Positions 7,628 through 16,405 of a stretch of DNA of 33,084 bases are shown here, piece after piece; position 1 is the stretch's first letter; each line of letters starts with the position of its first letter. The stretch is from assembly GCA_017484165.1 (NCBI GenBank), contig JAFUTP010000044.1:1-33084 (forward strand), read 5' to 3'. The notes under the pieces were generated by a model. That model was not told the DNA's origin, did no database searches, and saw only the letters and a list, made by a program, of their open reading frames with translations. The position numbers and the translations under genes are program-made. The stretch comes from Cardiobacteriaceae bacterium. GTDB taxonomy: Bacteria > Pseudomonadota > Gammaproteobacteria > Cardiobacteriales > Cardiobacteriaceae.

Positions 7628-7831
7628 TTATTCGTTTTCATCAAAATCGATGACTTGTTCTGGCTTAACAATCACTTGTTTGCCGCGATAAAAACCATCT
7701 TTAGTGATGTGATGACGAAGATGGCGTTCGCCAGAAGTTTTGTCGGTTGCAAGAGTTGCAAATCCGAGAGCATCGTGGCTACGACGCATATCGCGTTTTG
7801 ATGGAGTTTTACGATTTTGTTGAACTGCCAT
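7628..7831 (-). CDS. rpmF: 50S ribosomal protein L32
   Basis: The 67-residue basic protein starts [20 protein letters not shown], the standard L32 N-terminus. It lacks the four zinc-binding cysteines seen in some L32 forms, so it is the zinc-free type, as in many gammaproteobacteria. The ribosome binding site AAGGAA is about 6 bases upstream. It follows yceD by only 10 bases. Confidence 0.96.
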   Translation of the reverse strand: MAVQQNRKTPSKRDMRRSHDALGFATLATDKTSGERHLRHHITKDGFYRGKQVIVKPEQVIDFDENE

Positions 7832-7841
7832 TGTTTTTTCC

Positions 7842-8375
7842 TTATTTCAAAAGTTGTTTCAAAGCGGCAAAAGGATTTTCTTTTTCTTCTGCCAAATTAT
7901 TCTTCTCTTTACCGAATGCTTGCGGCAGAGAGCAATTTTCATGTTTAGCAATCATCGGCATTGCCAAAAGAATTTCTTCTTCAATAAACCACAATAAATC
8001 GATTTTTTCCGCTTGCTCACAAACTAAAAAATCTTCAACCGTTTCTGGTGCGTTTTCTGCTTGCTTTTCTGAACGAAAAATCGGCAAGGAAAACTCTTGT
8101 TCATAGTGCCAAGCGAGATTTTCTAAACAACGCTGACATTGCAAATCAAGAATTGTGCTGATGTGAAAATTAAGCTCAAAAGTTTCTTGACCAGCAAAAA
8201 TGTTTGCATTTTTTTGACTTGCCAGCTCGATACTTAAAACACCGTCTTGATGAGCAAACTTACTCAATTCGCGTGTATCCGTAAGAGCAACTTGACAACC
8301 GATGATGTCGTTGTTTTTACAAAAACCCCAAACATCGAAATTTTCCAGCTGTTCCTTACTAAACACACGGTTCAT
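7842..8375 (-). CDS. yceD: YceD family protein (DUF177), linked to 23S rRNA accumulation
   Basis: Members of this family sit immediately before rpmF in most proteobacteria and are linked to 23S rRNA processing or accumulation; the biochemical role is unclear. The 177-residue chain has the family core [14 protein letters not shown] with its CxxC pair and the acidic segment [21 protein letters not shown]. The frame reaches a TTG at 8381, but the ATG at 8375 is the better start, with AAGAAG upstream. It heads the yceD-rpmF-plsX-fabH operon. Confidence 0.9.
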   Translation of the reverse strand: MNRVFSKEQLENFDVWGFCKNNDIIGCQVALTDTRELSKFAHQDGVLSIELASQKNANIFAGQETFELNFHISTILDLQCQRCLENLAWHYEQEFSLPIFRSEKQAENAPETVEDFLVCEQAEKIDLLWFIEEEILLAMPMIAKHENCSLPQAFGKEKNNLAEEKENPFAALKQLLK

Positions 8376-8421
8376 ATTCAAGCTTCTTTCAAAAAGCGCG
8401 CGATTTTAGCAACTTTATTTA

Positions 8422-9501
8422 TTAACCGTTGTGCATTTTTTCGATATGCAAATAAACCAAATCGGAAACCTCACGAATTACATCGCCACGGCTTCTAATC
8501 CAAGAGCCGTAATTATCACAGGAGCGACTTTTTTCAATCACCGCCGCAAAGGAATAAGGCTTGGAATATCCGCGTTTATCAATAAATTCGACGATACCGA
8601 AATCGCCGCAACATTGTGAAGTAGAGCCAGTTTTGTCATAAATCGTCAGATTTTGCGGCACAAATTGCGTTCTAGTAGCAATGCGGTCGGGATTTTTAAT
8701 GCTCATCAAAGACTTCAATAACTTCGACTGTGGCAATTTATCTCGCCATAAAGCCTGCATAAAGCGGCTGTAATCTCCGCATGATGCACGGTTACGGTAA
8801 GTTTTTCCGCCAGCGGGAATGCTTTCCACCACGCTGGTGTTGCGAAAAATATCCCCTGCTTCACGGCGCAAAATACTTTGCACCGCATACGGTCCGCCGA
8901 CACGGTCAATAATTTTGTTAGTCGATGAATTGCTACTTTTGACAATCATCAAGCGCATTGTGTTGATGATGTCGTCGGTTATCGGGAATAATCCAGGATT
9001 GCGGCGGTTTTGAAAAAAATAAGCCTGACAGACAAATGGCTTAATCATCGATGCCGCTTGCAAGGGAAGATGATGATTTATATCGAGCAAATGCCGTCCC
9101 GAATTGATATCCACAACTTGCCATGCAGTATGTTCATCCCTAGCGATGTGTCCCAGCGCGCGTTTTTGTCGAATTAGCTCATTGATTTGCTCATTGAGAT
9201 TACCACTTGTAATAACTGGACGGTTATAAGAATTTTGAACTTGACTGGACAAATTGCTATTTTGCTGACCGTAACTCGGTTCTACATAAGTCCGATGCAC
9301 TCCGTAATCCGCATCGTATTGATAATTTCCATTGGACGGCGCAGCAATTCGCACTTTGGCATCAGAAGAAATACCGTTATTACTCGTCTCGGGATAAGAA
9401 TCTTCGATGCTTTCTAATTTAAGTTCGGCAAGAGCCTGCAAAGTCGGAAAACTTCCAACATAAAAAAGAGACCGCAAAAAGCGGCGTTTCGATAAATTCA
9501 T
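8422..9501 (-). CDS. Class A beta-lactamase-like serine hydrolase with Tat-like leader
   Basis: The 359-residue product carries the three marks of penicillin-interacting serine enzymes: SMIK (Ser151, Lys154), SSN at 189-191 and KTG at 290-292. The Glu166 motif of true class A beta-lactamases is not seen, so a D,D-peptidase-like activity is as likely as antibiotic hydrolysis. The N-terminus, MNLSKRRFLRSLFYVG, resembles a twin-arginine signal (SRRxFLK) with a possible cleavage after QALA. A Ser/Asn/Tyr-rich linker (about 35-100) precedes the catalytic domain. The ATG at 9501 is preferred over a TTG at 9528. It is 51 bases downstream of ampD on the same strand, suggesting a joint role in cell-wall metabolism. 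Confidence 0.8.
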   Translation of the reverse strand: MNLSKRRFLRSLFYVGSFPTLQALAELKLESIEDSYPETSNNGISSDAKVRIAAPSNGNYQYDADYGVHRTYVEPSYGQQNSNLSSQVQNSYNRPVITSGNLNEQINELIRQKRALGHIARDEHTAWQVVDINSGRHLLDINHHLPLQAASMIKPFVCQAYFFQNRRNPGLFPITDDIINTMRLMIVKSSNSSTNKIIDRVGGPYAVQSILRREAGDIFRNTSVVESIPAGGKTYRNRASCGDYSRFMQALWRDKLPQSKLLKSLMSIKNPDRIATRTQFVPQNLTIYDKTGSTSQCCGDFGIVEFIDKRGYSKPYSFAAVIEKSRSCDNYGSWIRSRGDVIREVSDLVYLHIEKMHNG

Positions 9502-9552
9502 AACTAAATAATGTCGTCTAATCTGCAAAGCGACGCATTCTAACGGCTCAAA

Positions 9553-10116
9553 TTACAGCAAAACAAGCAACTGCCGCAAAAATTCAGCGTTAAAAGCCTC
9601 ACCAGGATCGGTTTTTCTATTCGGCGCGATGAAGGAATGAGTGGTGATTTTTTCAGCTGTAATGCTGGGATATTTCCACATCAAGGCGTGAATTAGCTTG
9701 GCAATCGCTTGATACTGCTGCAGCGTGTAAGGAATATCGTCAGCACCGTTAATTTCAATGCCGATGGAAAAATCATTGCAATTTTCGCGACCGTAAAAAT
9801 TCGACACGCCCGCGTGCCAAGCGCGATTTTTGGTAGCAACAAACTGAATAATCTCACCGTTGCGAGCAATAAAAAAATGCGCGGAAACCCGTAAATCAGC
9901 AATCGTCGGAAAAAAATCATCTTCGGCAAGATGCGAAGAAATTTCCCCGAGAAAAAATTTTTCCACAAAAAAACTGCCAAATTGCTTGGGCGGCAAGGAA
10001 ATATTGTGTAAAACCACTAAATCAATATTCGTGTTTTCTGGACGCAGATTGAAATGCGGTGAAGGAATTTTTCTTGCAACATCGAGCCAACCGTCATCAT
10101 CAATATTCCAATCCAT
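9553..10116 (-). CDS. ampD: 1,6-anhydro-N-acetylmuramyl-L-alanine amidase AmpD
   Basis: AmpD cleaves the stem peptide from anhydromuropeptides in the cytoplasm during wall recycling, and so sets the level of the signal that induces AmpC in some species. The 187-residue chain has all expected ligands: zinc-binding His37 (VVLHNIS), His160 (TTHSFIAP) and Asp170 (RKTDPG), with catalytic Glu121 (SIGIEING) and Lys168. The start at 10116 follows a strong AAGGGAA site; upstream extension to 10185 is not needed. No ampE is adjacent. A serine hydrolase gene follows. Confidence 0.95.
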   Translation of the reverse strand: MDWNIDDDGWLDVARKIPSPHFNLRPENTNIDLVVLHNISLPPKQFGSFFVEKFFLGEISSHLAEDDFFPTIADLRVSAHFFIARNGEIIQFVATKNRAWHAGVSNFYGRENCNDFSIGIEINGADDIPYTLQQYQAIAKLIHALMWKYPSITAEKITTHSFIAPNRKTDPGEAFNAEFLRQLLVLL

Positions 10117-10146
10117 TTGATTTCCCTTATTCGCTGTTTTTGTATG

Positions 10147-10358
10147 TTTTCCACATTCGCTAGCAAAAAAAATGTGGAAAAGCAATAGTGAAAAAAATTT
10201 TTTTCTTTTTAGCTATCATTTTTGCTAATTCGTTGATTTTATTGAACTTTTACAATGTAAAACAAATTCTTCCAAACTGCCAATATCACGAATACAACAA
10301 GAAAAAATCACAATCCACAAAAGTTTTCCACATTTTTATCCACAAAGACGGTGGAAAA
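10147..10358. other. Cluster of DnaA boxes in an AT-rich intergenic region
   Basis: This 337-base gap between ampD and a lipoprotein gene holds four exact matches to the DnaA box TTWTNCACA: TTTTCCACA at 10147-10155 and 10324-10332, TTATCCACA (the strongest E. coli form) at 10336-10344, and TGTGGAAAA on the other strand at 10173-10181. Near matches lie at 10311-10319 and 10350-10358. Between the two groups is a very AT-rich stretch (about 10185-10300) that could be an unwinding element. An origin or a DnaA-controlled site is possible; dnaA itself is not in the window. No GATC site was seen here. Confidence 0.6.
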
Positions 10359-10391
10359 AATTTTGCCGAAAAAAGTAGCAAATTTGCAAAT

Positions 10392-10422
10392 AAAAAAACG
10401 CTGGACGAAACCAGCGTTTTTT
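10392..10422. terminator. Bidirectional terminator after the lipoprotein gene
   Basis: The stem AACGCTGG/CCAGCGTT (10397-10404 with 10411-10418) has a six-base loop and is flanked by A and T runs that extend the pairing to about 12 bases. On the minus strand it follows the lipoprotein gene by about 30 bases. Confidence 0.8.
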
Positions 10423-10453
10423 GCATTTTTATTGCAAGGAATTTCAGCAATTT

Positions 10454-10771
10454 TTAATAACCGTAACCAGATTGCTGATAACCGTTAGCGTATCCCGAGT
10501 TGTATTGCTGATTGGCATAGCCAGAGTTGTAGTTTTGATCGTAGCTTTGATAGTTATTGTTGTTCGAACCAGAACGGATTTGCGAACCAATCAAGCCACC
10601 GACAACCGCGCCCGTTATTGCTGATTCGTGGTTATCACCCAGTGCCAAACCAGCAACCGCACCAACTCCCGTTCCGATTGCGGCATTGCGCGCCATATCA
10701 GGATTTTCAGCACAACCTGCAAGTAGCATTCCTGAAATAGCCAGTCCAAAAATAAGACTTTGTTTTTTCAT
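10454..10771 (-). CDS. Glycine-zipper outer-membrane lipoprotein
   Basis: The 105-residue precursor has a lipoprotein signal with lipobox LAGC (MKKQSLIFGLAISGMLLAGC), so the mature protein is probably anchored to the outer membrane. A glycine-zipper segment follows (AAIGTGVGAVAGLALG and AITGAVVGGLIGSQI), typical of the 17-kDa antigen/YMGG-like families, which can insert in or pack on membranes. The tail is made of imperfect Tyr/Asn/Gln/Ser repeats (QQYNSGYANGYQQSGYGY). The start has CGGAG about 8 bases upstream. Function is unknown. Confidence 0.85.
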   Translation of the reverse strand: MKKQSLIFGLAISGMLLAGCAENPDMARNAAIGTGVGAVAGLALGDNHESAITGAVVGGLIGSQIRSGSNNNNYQSYDQNYNSGYANQQYNSGYANGYQQSGYGY

Positions 10772-10880
10772 AAGTAAATCTCCGATTTTGTTGAGAGAGA
10801 GTTCAAAAAAATAGAGCTAAAAAAAGCGTTTAGCGCGGCGCATTTTATTTACTAAACAAATTGTCCGTATTCTTAATTTA

Positions 10881-10997
10881 GGCGTGTCTAAAAATTCGTC
10901 ATTTTGAGCCGCAGGCGAAAAATCTCTATCGTCAGATCCTTCGCAGCGCTCAGGATGACGAGGTAAAAAATAGAACTACCTAAATGTAGATGCACCT
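10881..10997 (-). repeat. Small inverted-repeat element (MITE-like), copy A
   Basis: About 117 bp, related to copies at 12446-12565 and 32657-32773 but in the opposite orientation. The ends are GGCGTGTCTAAA and, read inward from the other side, GGTGCATCTACA. A second, inner inverted repeat (TCGTCATTTTGAGCC against GCTCAGGATGACGA) makes the whole element palindromic. ATTT flanks both sides (10876-10879 and 10998-11001), a possible target-site duplication. It ends inside the argH stop codon and carries no gene. Confidence 0.8.
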
Positions 10998-12393
10998 ATT
11001 TACCAGCCGCGTTAATTTCCGCTCGCGCCTCTTCTATTCGTATTTTTATTTGCCCAGGAGCAGTTCCACCGATGTGATTACGAGCATTAACCGAACCTTC
11101 CAGCGTGAGCACTTGATAAACATCATCCCCGATTTTGTCGGACAAATTTTTGAAATCAGCGATTTTCAGCTCTTCCAAACCGCAATTTTTGCTAATTGCC
11201 AAGGCAACCGCACGACCAACTATTTCATGTCCGTCGCGGAAAGCCACACCTTTACGAACTAAATAATCCGCCAAATCCGTTGCCGTTGAATATCCTTGCA
11301 GAGCCGCACGCGCCATATTTTCTCGCCGCGGTTTGAGGTGCGGCAACATATCGGCGAATGCTCGCAAACAGCCGAGAGTTGTATCTATCGTGTCAAAGAG
11401 CGGTTCTTTATCTTCCTGATTGTCCTTGTTATAAGCAAGCGGCTGCGATTTCATCAAGGTAAGCAGCGAAAACAAATTACCGAAAACTCGTCCCGTTTTA
11501 CCGCGCACAAGTTCGGGGACATCGGGATTTTTCTTCTGCGGCATTATTGAAGAGCCCGTGCAGAAACGGTCGGGCAAATCGATAAAGGAAAACGGTGCGC
11601 TATTCCATAAAACTAATTCTTCCGCAATCCGTGAAAGATGCATCGCCAAAATCGCTGCTGCTGCATTAAATTCAATTGCAAAATCGCGGTCGGATACGGC
11701 ATCAAGCGAATTTTTACAAACACCGTCAAAGCCAAGCAATTGAGCTGAATATTCACGGTCAGTCGGATAAGTTGTCCCTGCCAAAGCTGCCGCGCCAAGC
11801 GGTGAATAATTCAGGCGACGGCGACAATCTTGAAAACGAGAAAAATCCCGTTTCGTCATTTCATACCAAGCCAAAAGATGATGCGCGAAGGAAATCGGCT
11901 GCGCGGTTTGCAGATGAGTAAAACCTGGCATTAAAGTCATAACTTCGCGTTCAGCAAGTTCCACAATTCCCGTTTGCATACGCAAAATTTCTGCCGTAAT
12001 ACGGTCGATTTGAGCGCGCACATAAAGACGGATATCGGTTGCAACTTGGTCATTGCGCGAACGCCCCGTATGTAGTCTTTTTCCCGCATCGCCGATGAGC
12101 GCGGTCAAGCGTTGCTCAATATTCATATGCACATCTTCGAGCGCAACCGACCACTCAAATTGACCGCGATTTATCTCCTCACGAATTTGGTTAAGTCCTT
12201 GCAAAATCGCTGCGCCGTCTTCTTCTGTCAAAATTTTCTGTTTCACTAGCATTTTGCAATGCGCTTCTGACCCCGCAATATCTTCTAAATACATTCTTTG
12301 ATCGAAATTAACCGAGGCGGTAAATTCAGCTACAAAAGCATCGGTTGATTCGGCAAATCTACCGCCCCAAGATTGATTGGTTTTTTGCGTCAT
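10996..12393 (-). CDS. argH: Argininosuccinate lyase
   Basis: ArgH splits argininosuccinate into arginine and fumarate, the last step of arginine synthesis. The 465-residue chain starts [20 protein letters not shown] and contains the fumarase/lyase signature [12 protein letters not shown], plus [10 protein letters not shown] and [14 protein letters not shown]. The start is set at 12393, preceded by AAGGA; the frame extends to 12462, but that extension is encoded partly by the repeat element at 12446-12565. Copies of that element touch both ends of the gene in inverted orientation. No other arginine gene is nearby. Confidence 0.97.
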   Translation of the reverse strand: MTQKTNQSWGGRFAESTDAFVAEFTASVNFDQRMYLEDIAGSEAHCKMLVKQKILTEEDGAAILQGLNQIREEINRGQFEWSVALEDVHMNIEQRLTALIGDAGKRLHTGRSRNDQVATDIRLYVRAQIDRITAEILRMQTGIVELAEREVMTLMPGFTHLQTAQPISFAHHLLAWYEMTKRDFSRFQDCRRRLNYSPLGAAALAGTTYPTDREYSAQLLGFDGVCKNSLDAVSDRDFAIEFNAAAAILAMHLSRIAEELVLWNSAPFSFIDLPDRFCTGSSIMPQKKNPDVPELVRGKTGRVFGNLFSLLTLMKSQPLAYNKDNQEDKEPLFDTIDTTLGCLRAFADMLPHLKPRRENMARAALQGYSTATDLADYLVRKGVAFRDGHEIVGRAVALAISKNCGLEELKIADFKNLSDKIGDDVYQVLTLEGSVNARNHIGGTAPGQIKIRIEEARAEINAAGK

Positions 12394-12445
12394 TTTTTTG
12401 TCCTTGAAATAAATAAAAATGTTGCTTACAGGAATATTTTTGTTG

Positions 12446-12565
12446 AGCTCATCTAAATTCATAGTTAGTTCTATTTTTTTACCTCGTCATCTTGAGCGCA
12501 GCAAAGGAGCTGCTGATAGAGATTTTTCGCCTGCGGCTCAAAATGACGAATTTTTAGACAAGCCC
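12446..12565 (+). repeat. Small inverted-repeat element (MITE-like), copy B
   Basis: About 120 bp between divergent argH and hemC. It shares long blocks with copies A (inverted) and C: TAGTTCTATTTTTTTACC, CTCGTCAT, GATAGAGATTTTTCGCC and CTCAAAATGACGAATTTTTAG. The outer ends are CTCATCTAAAT and TTTTTAGACAAGCC. It lies within the argH leader and ends 33 bases before hemC, so it could influence expression of both. Confidence 0.8.
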
Positions 12566-12598
12566 TTTTGAGATTTTTTCAAATTTTAGGAGACCGCT

Positions 12599-13534
12599 AT
12601 GCGCGAATTTTCCACGCCCAAGCAAATAAAAATTGCCACCCGCAAAAGCAAACTCGCAATTTGGCAAAGTGAGTTTGTCGCAGAACAATTAAGAAAAATT
12701 TTGCCTGACACGGAAATTTCGCTCCTCGAACTTTCTACTCGCGGCGATGAAATTCTCAACCAACCGCTTGCCAAAATCGGCGGTAAAGGCTTATTCATTA
12801 AAGAATTAGAAACCGCAATTCTGGACGGCAGAGCTGATATAGCCGTGCATTCAATGAAAGATGTCGCAGCGGATTTACCAGAAGAATTCGAAATTGCCGC
12901 GATTTTGCACCGCCACGACCCCCGCGATTGCCTGCTTTCGAAAAATTTTTCTAATCTCAAAGAAATTCCAGCAGGCGGAAAAATCGGCACTTGTTCGCTA
13001 CGGCGCAGAATGCAGCTTGCGGAATTACGGCAAGATTTACAAATTCTTGATCTGCGCGGCAATATCAATACCCGCATTCAAAAAATGTTCAACGGTGAAT
13101 TCGACGCGATTTTGCTTGCCAGCGCGGGAGTAGAACGGTTAAATATCTGTGAAATCAAAGAAAAATTTGCATTCGACGACTTTCTCCCCGCCGCAGGACA
13201 AGGCGCAATCGGAATAGAAATCGCAAAAAACTCTCCACTTCTACCGCTAATTCAAAAATTAAACGATGCAAACACCGCAATTTGCGTGCAAGCAGAGCGC
13301 AATATCGCCAAAATTTTGAACGCTAGCTGCCAAATTCCACTCGCCGCATACGCAGAAATCTTGCCAGATGAAAAAATGCAACTTCGCGCCAAAATCGGCT
13401 ATCCCAAGGCAGAAAAAATCTGCTTTTTTCAAGGCACGGCAAATATCCGCGATTGGAAAAAATTAAGCGAAGAAGCAGCAAATGCCTTAATCGCACAAGG
13501 GGCAAGAGAAATTCTTGAAAAATTAACGAATTAG
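12599..13534 (+). CDS. hemC: Porphobilinogen deaminase (hydroxymethylbilane synthase)
   Basis: HemC joins four porphobilinogen units into hydroxymethylbilane in haem synthesis. The 311-residue product has IATRKSKLAIWQ, catalytic Asp88 in HSMKDVA, LRGNINTRI for substrate binding, and the cofactor-anchoring Cys244 in NASCQIPLAAYA. The usual sequence around this Cys is GGCQVP; the Asn-Ala-Ser form here is a little divergent. The ATG follows AGGAG by 7 bases. hemD is not downstream, unlike in many relatives. Confidence 0.96.
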   Translation: MREFSTPKQIKIATRKSKLAIWQSEFVAEQLRKILPDTEISLLELSTRGDEILNQPLAKIGGKGLFIKELETAILDGRADIAVHSMKDVAADLPEEFEIAAILHRHDPRDCLLSKNFSNLKEIPAGGKIGTCSLRRRMQLAELRQDLQILDLRGNINTRIQKMFNGEFDAILLASAGVERLNICEIKEKFAFDDFLPAAGQGAIGIEIAKNSPLLPLIQKLNDANTAICVQAERNIAKILNASCQIPLAAYAEILPDEKMQLRAKIGYPKAEKICFFQGTANIRDWKKLSEEAANALIAQGAREILEKLTN

Positions 13535-13697
13535 CGCACAAGTGAGATAACTATGCTCTGGTAAAATCCACCGCCCTCTTGGGGAGAAGTTTTATTCAAT
13601 AAATAGCAAAACAAAATATCCATACATCTAAATCATTAAAAAAATAAAAAAATCTAGACCAACCAAATCACCACACACGAAAATTACGGAGATAACA

Positions 13698-14885
13698 ATG
13701 AAAAAATATGTTTTAGTCATCAATTGCGGCTCTTCCAGTTTGAAATTCGCTCTGATTGAGCCGAATAGCGGTGCAAGTCCGCTAAAAGGCAATGCCGAAC
13801 ATCTCGGTTTTAACGACGGTAAGGGCACGATTTCTCTTGCCATCGGTGAAGAAAAAATCAAAAGAGAATTAAAAGAACAATCCACTCATGACGGTGCTTT
13901 ACACGAATTAGTCGAAATTTTGAAATCACATTCAATGGACGGCGATATTTACGCCATCGGGCATCGCATCGTCCATGGCGGAGAATATTTCTCCGATGCG
14001 GTGATTGTTGATGACGATGTCCGTGAAAAAATAGCTGAATGCTCACGGCTTGCGCCATTGCACAATCCCGCACATATTCTCGGTATCGATGCGGCTCGTC
14101 ATAATTTTCCGCATTTGCAAAATGTAGTCGTATTCGACACCGCATTTCATCAGCAAATCCCTGAAAAAGCCTATCTTTACGCCCTTCCCTACCGTTTTTA
14201 CACCGACTATCACATTCGCAAATACGGTTTTCACGGCACTTCTTACCGTTACATTTCCACCAAACTTCCTGAAATTACGGGCAATGCGCATAACAAAGCA
14301 ATTGTTTGCCATCTCGGTAACGGCGGTTCAGTCGCGGCAATTGACGGCGATCATTCGGTAGATACCACGATGGGGCTTACTCCGCTCGAAGGAATTGTTC
14401 ACGGCACTCGCTGCGGCGATATCGACCCCGTAATTCACGATATTTTGACCAATCAATTTGAAATTCCTGCTTCTGAAATTAGCAATTTGCTCTGGAAACA
14501 ATCGGGACTTCTCGGACTTTCAGGAATTTCTAATCATTGCGGTGAATTAGAAGAGCTGTCGAATAACGGTAATGAAGCGGCAAAACGGGCAATTGAAGTG
14601 TATTGCTACCGTCTTGCCAAGCACATCGCAGGGCAATTTATCGCTTTGGGCGGCTGTGAGATTTTGGTATTTACAGGCGGTATCGGAGAAAAATCACGGA
14701 TTATTCGCCGCCGCACGATTGAGCAGCTCGGCATTCTCGGTTTTTACCTCGACAATGACCGCAATAACGACCAAACTCTCGGTAAAACTCGCTCAATTCA
14801 CGCCCAAAATTCCACTCCGATTTGGATTATTCCAACCAACGAAGAACTAATGATTGCCCGTGATACAGCGCGAATTTGTGCTTAA
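13698..14885 (+). CDS. ackA: Acetate kinase
   Basis: AckA interconverts acetyl phosphate and acetate with ADP/ATP, giving ATP during overflow or fermentative growth. The 395-residue chain has the signature VLVINCGSSSLKF at the start, GHRIVHGGE, the phosphate loop HLGNGGSVAAI, and TGGIGEKSRIIRR. The start has GGAG about 9 bases upstream. The 163-base gap after hemC suggests an own promoter, but none could be named with confidence. A terminator hairpin separates it from pta. Confidence 0.97.
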   Translation: MKKYVLVINCGSSSLKFALIEPNSGASPLKGNAEHLGFNDGKGTISLAIGEEKIKRELKEQSTHDGALHELVEILKSHSMDGDIYAIGHRIVHGGEYFSDAVIVDDDVREKIAECSRLAPLHNPAHILGIDAARHNFPHLQNVVVFDTAFHQQIPEKAYLYALPYRFYTDYHIRKYGFHGTSYRYISTKLPEITGNAHNKAIVCHLGNGGSVAAIDGDHSVDTTMGLTPLEGIVHGTRCGDIDPVIHDILTNQFEIPASEISNLLWKQSGLLGLSGISNHCGELEELSNNGNEAAKRAIEVYCYRLAKHIAGQFIALGGCEILVFTGGIGEKSRIIRRRTIEQLGILGFYLDNDRNNDQTLGKTRSIHAQNSTPIWIIPTNEELMIARDTARICA

Positions 14886-14902
14886 TTTGACAATTAAAAA
14901 AT

Positions 14903-14927
14903 AGCCAGATTTTCTGGCTGTTTTTTT
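14903..14927 (+). terminator. Intrinsic terminator between ackA and pta
   Basis: A perfect seven-base stem AGCCAGA/TCTGGCT (14903-14909 with 14913-14919) with a three-base loop is followed by G and seven T. It starts 18 bases after the ackA stop and would reduce read-through into pta. Confidence 0.75.
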
Positions 14928-14974
14928 CTTATTTTTTTTGAAAAAATAATTTAATAACTTTTCGGAGAGCAAAT

Positions 14975-16405
14975 ATGAGTAAAGCAGTTTTATGTTTGAA
15001 CGCTATTCCCAGTGGTTTTTCCGCCGTCTATAACCCTTTTGAAGGAAAAAATATCGGTGAAATTTATTGGTCAAAACAGCTCGATAGCTTTATTGACACG
15101 GTGATTGAAGAATATGCAGAAATCGCGGCAAAACATCAAAACGATGCAATTGCAGTAATGGGGCTCAATATGTGCTGCAAAACGCCTTATGCCACAGAAG
15201 TTAATACTGCGCTGGTAAATGCTCTCAATGCAAGCGTGCTTTCGGTGGAAGATAAACCAGTTTCTGCCCGTTACGCGCAACATATTTACGCAGAAAAATT
15301 TCTCGGTGCGATTTATCAAGATGAACGGGCTTTAGAAATGCTCGCGGATAACGGTTTAGTTGTCTATCAAGGTTTGAATGATGCGGATTTACAAGCCAAA
15401 ATCGACGGCGTTGCGAGTAAAAATATTTCTGGTGCGGCATTTCGGCAAAAAATTGTCGCACAAGCCAAAGCGAATTTGAAACGAATTGTTCTGCCAGAAG
15501 GCGCAGAGCCGCGCACACTCAAAGCCGCAAGTTATATCGCAGAACACGACATTGCCAAATGTATTTTGCTTGCCGAAACCGCTGAAATAGAGGCAGTTTG
15601 CAAGGCAGAAAATATTTCTCTCCCGACTAAAAATATCGAAATTCTCTCGCCATCGGCAATTGAAAATAAATACTTAAACCGCCTCGTGGAATTGCGTGCG
15701 GCAAAAGGTATGACCGAAGAGGCAGCACGCACGGCTTTGAAAGATACGGTGATGCTCGGCACAATGATGCTCGAAGCCGATGAAGCCGATGGTTTGGTTT
15801 CTGGTGCAGTGCATTCCACCGCCGACACAATGCGACCGCCCTTGCAAATTATCAAAACTGCGCCTGGTGCAAAAATGGTGTCCAGCCTGTTTTTTATGTG
15901 TCTGCCTGACAAAGTTATGGTTTATGCCGACTGCGCCATCGTGCCAGAGCCAGACAGCGCACAACTTGCCGAAATTGCAATTCAAACCGCGGATACCGCA
16001 AAAGCTTTCGGAATTGAACCAAAAGTCGCGCTAATTTCATATTCAACTGGCAATTCAGGTAGCGGTGCGCCAGTGGAAAAGGTAAAGGCGGCAGCAGAAA
16101 AAGTAAAAGAACTCCGTCCTGATTTAGCAGTCGATGGTCCTCTGCAATACGACGCTGCTTGCACACCATCGGTAGCAAAAAGTAAAGCTCCAAATTCTCC
16201 CGTTGCTGGTCAGGCAAATGTTTTCGTTTTCCCAGATTTGAATACAGGTAACACGGTTTATAAAGCGGTGCAACGCAATGCAGGCGCAATCGCGATGGGA
16301 CCAGTTTTGCAAGGTATGAAAAAACCTGTCAATGATTTATCTCGTGGTGCATTGGTTGAAGACATCATCTACACCATCGCCATTACCGCGGTGCAAGCGC
16401 AATGA
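14975..16405 (+). CDS. pta: Phosphate acetyltransferase (short form)
   Basis: Pta converts acetyl-CoA and phosphate into acetyl phosphate, the substrate of AckA. At 476 residues it is much shorter than the roughly 700-residue E. coli enzyme: the catalytic PTA_PTB domain is complete (about 155-470; [72 protein letters not shown]), but the N-terminal regulatory part is reduced to about 150 residues. The start follows GGAG. Its stop overlaps the next gene (hisIE) by four bases (ATGA), so these two are probably translationally coupled. Confidence 0.95.
   Translation: MSKAVLCLNAIPSGFSAVYNPFEGKNIGEIYWSKQLDSFIDTVIEEYAEIAAKHQNDAIAVMGLNMCCKTPYATEVNTALVNALNASVLSVEDKPVSARYAQHIYAEKFLGAIYQDERALEMLADNGLVVYQGLNDADLQAKIDGVASKNISGAAFRQKIVAQAKANLKRIVLPEGAEPRTLKAASYIAEHDIAKCILLAETAEIEAVCKAENISLPTKNIEILSPSAIENKYLNRLVELRAAKGMTEEAARTALKDTVMLGTMMLEADEADGLVSGAVHSTADTMRPPLQIIKTAPGAKMVSSLFFMCLPDKVMVYADCAIVPEPDSAQLAEIAIQTADTAKAFGIEPKVALISYSTGNSGSGAPVEKVKAAAEKVKELRPDLAVDGPLQYDAACTPSVAKSKAPNSPVAGQANVFVFPDLNTGNTVYKAVQRNAGAIAMGPVLQGMKKPVNDLSRGALVEDIIYTIAITAVQAQ

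Noticed and set aside
8502-9501. Clear class A beta-lactamase
   Set aside because: SxxK, SxN and KTG are present, but the Glu166-type motif was not found, so antibiotic hydrolysis is not claimed.
10188-10457. An 89-codon open frame with a GTG start and hydrophobic N-terminus
   Set aside because: It has no ribosome binding site, runs across the DnaA boxes, and ends through the terminator hairpin at 10392-10422; it is very Lys/Phe/Asn-rich, as expected from AT-rich non-coding DNA.
12394-12462. Upstream extension of argH to 12462
   Set aside because: The extra residues are partly encoded by the repeat element, while the ATG at 12393 has AAGGA and gives the usual argH N-terminus.
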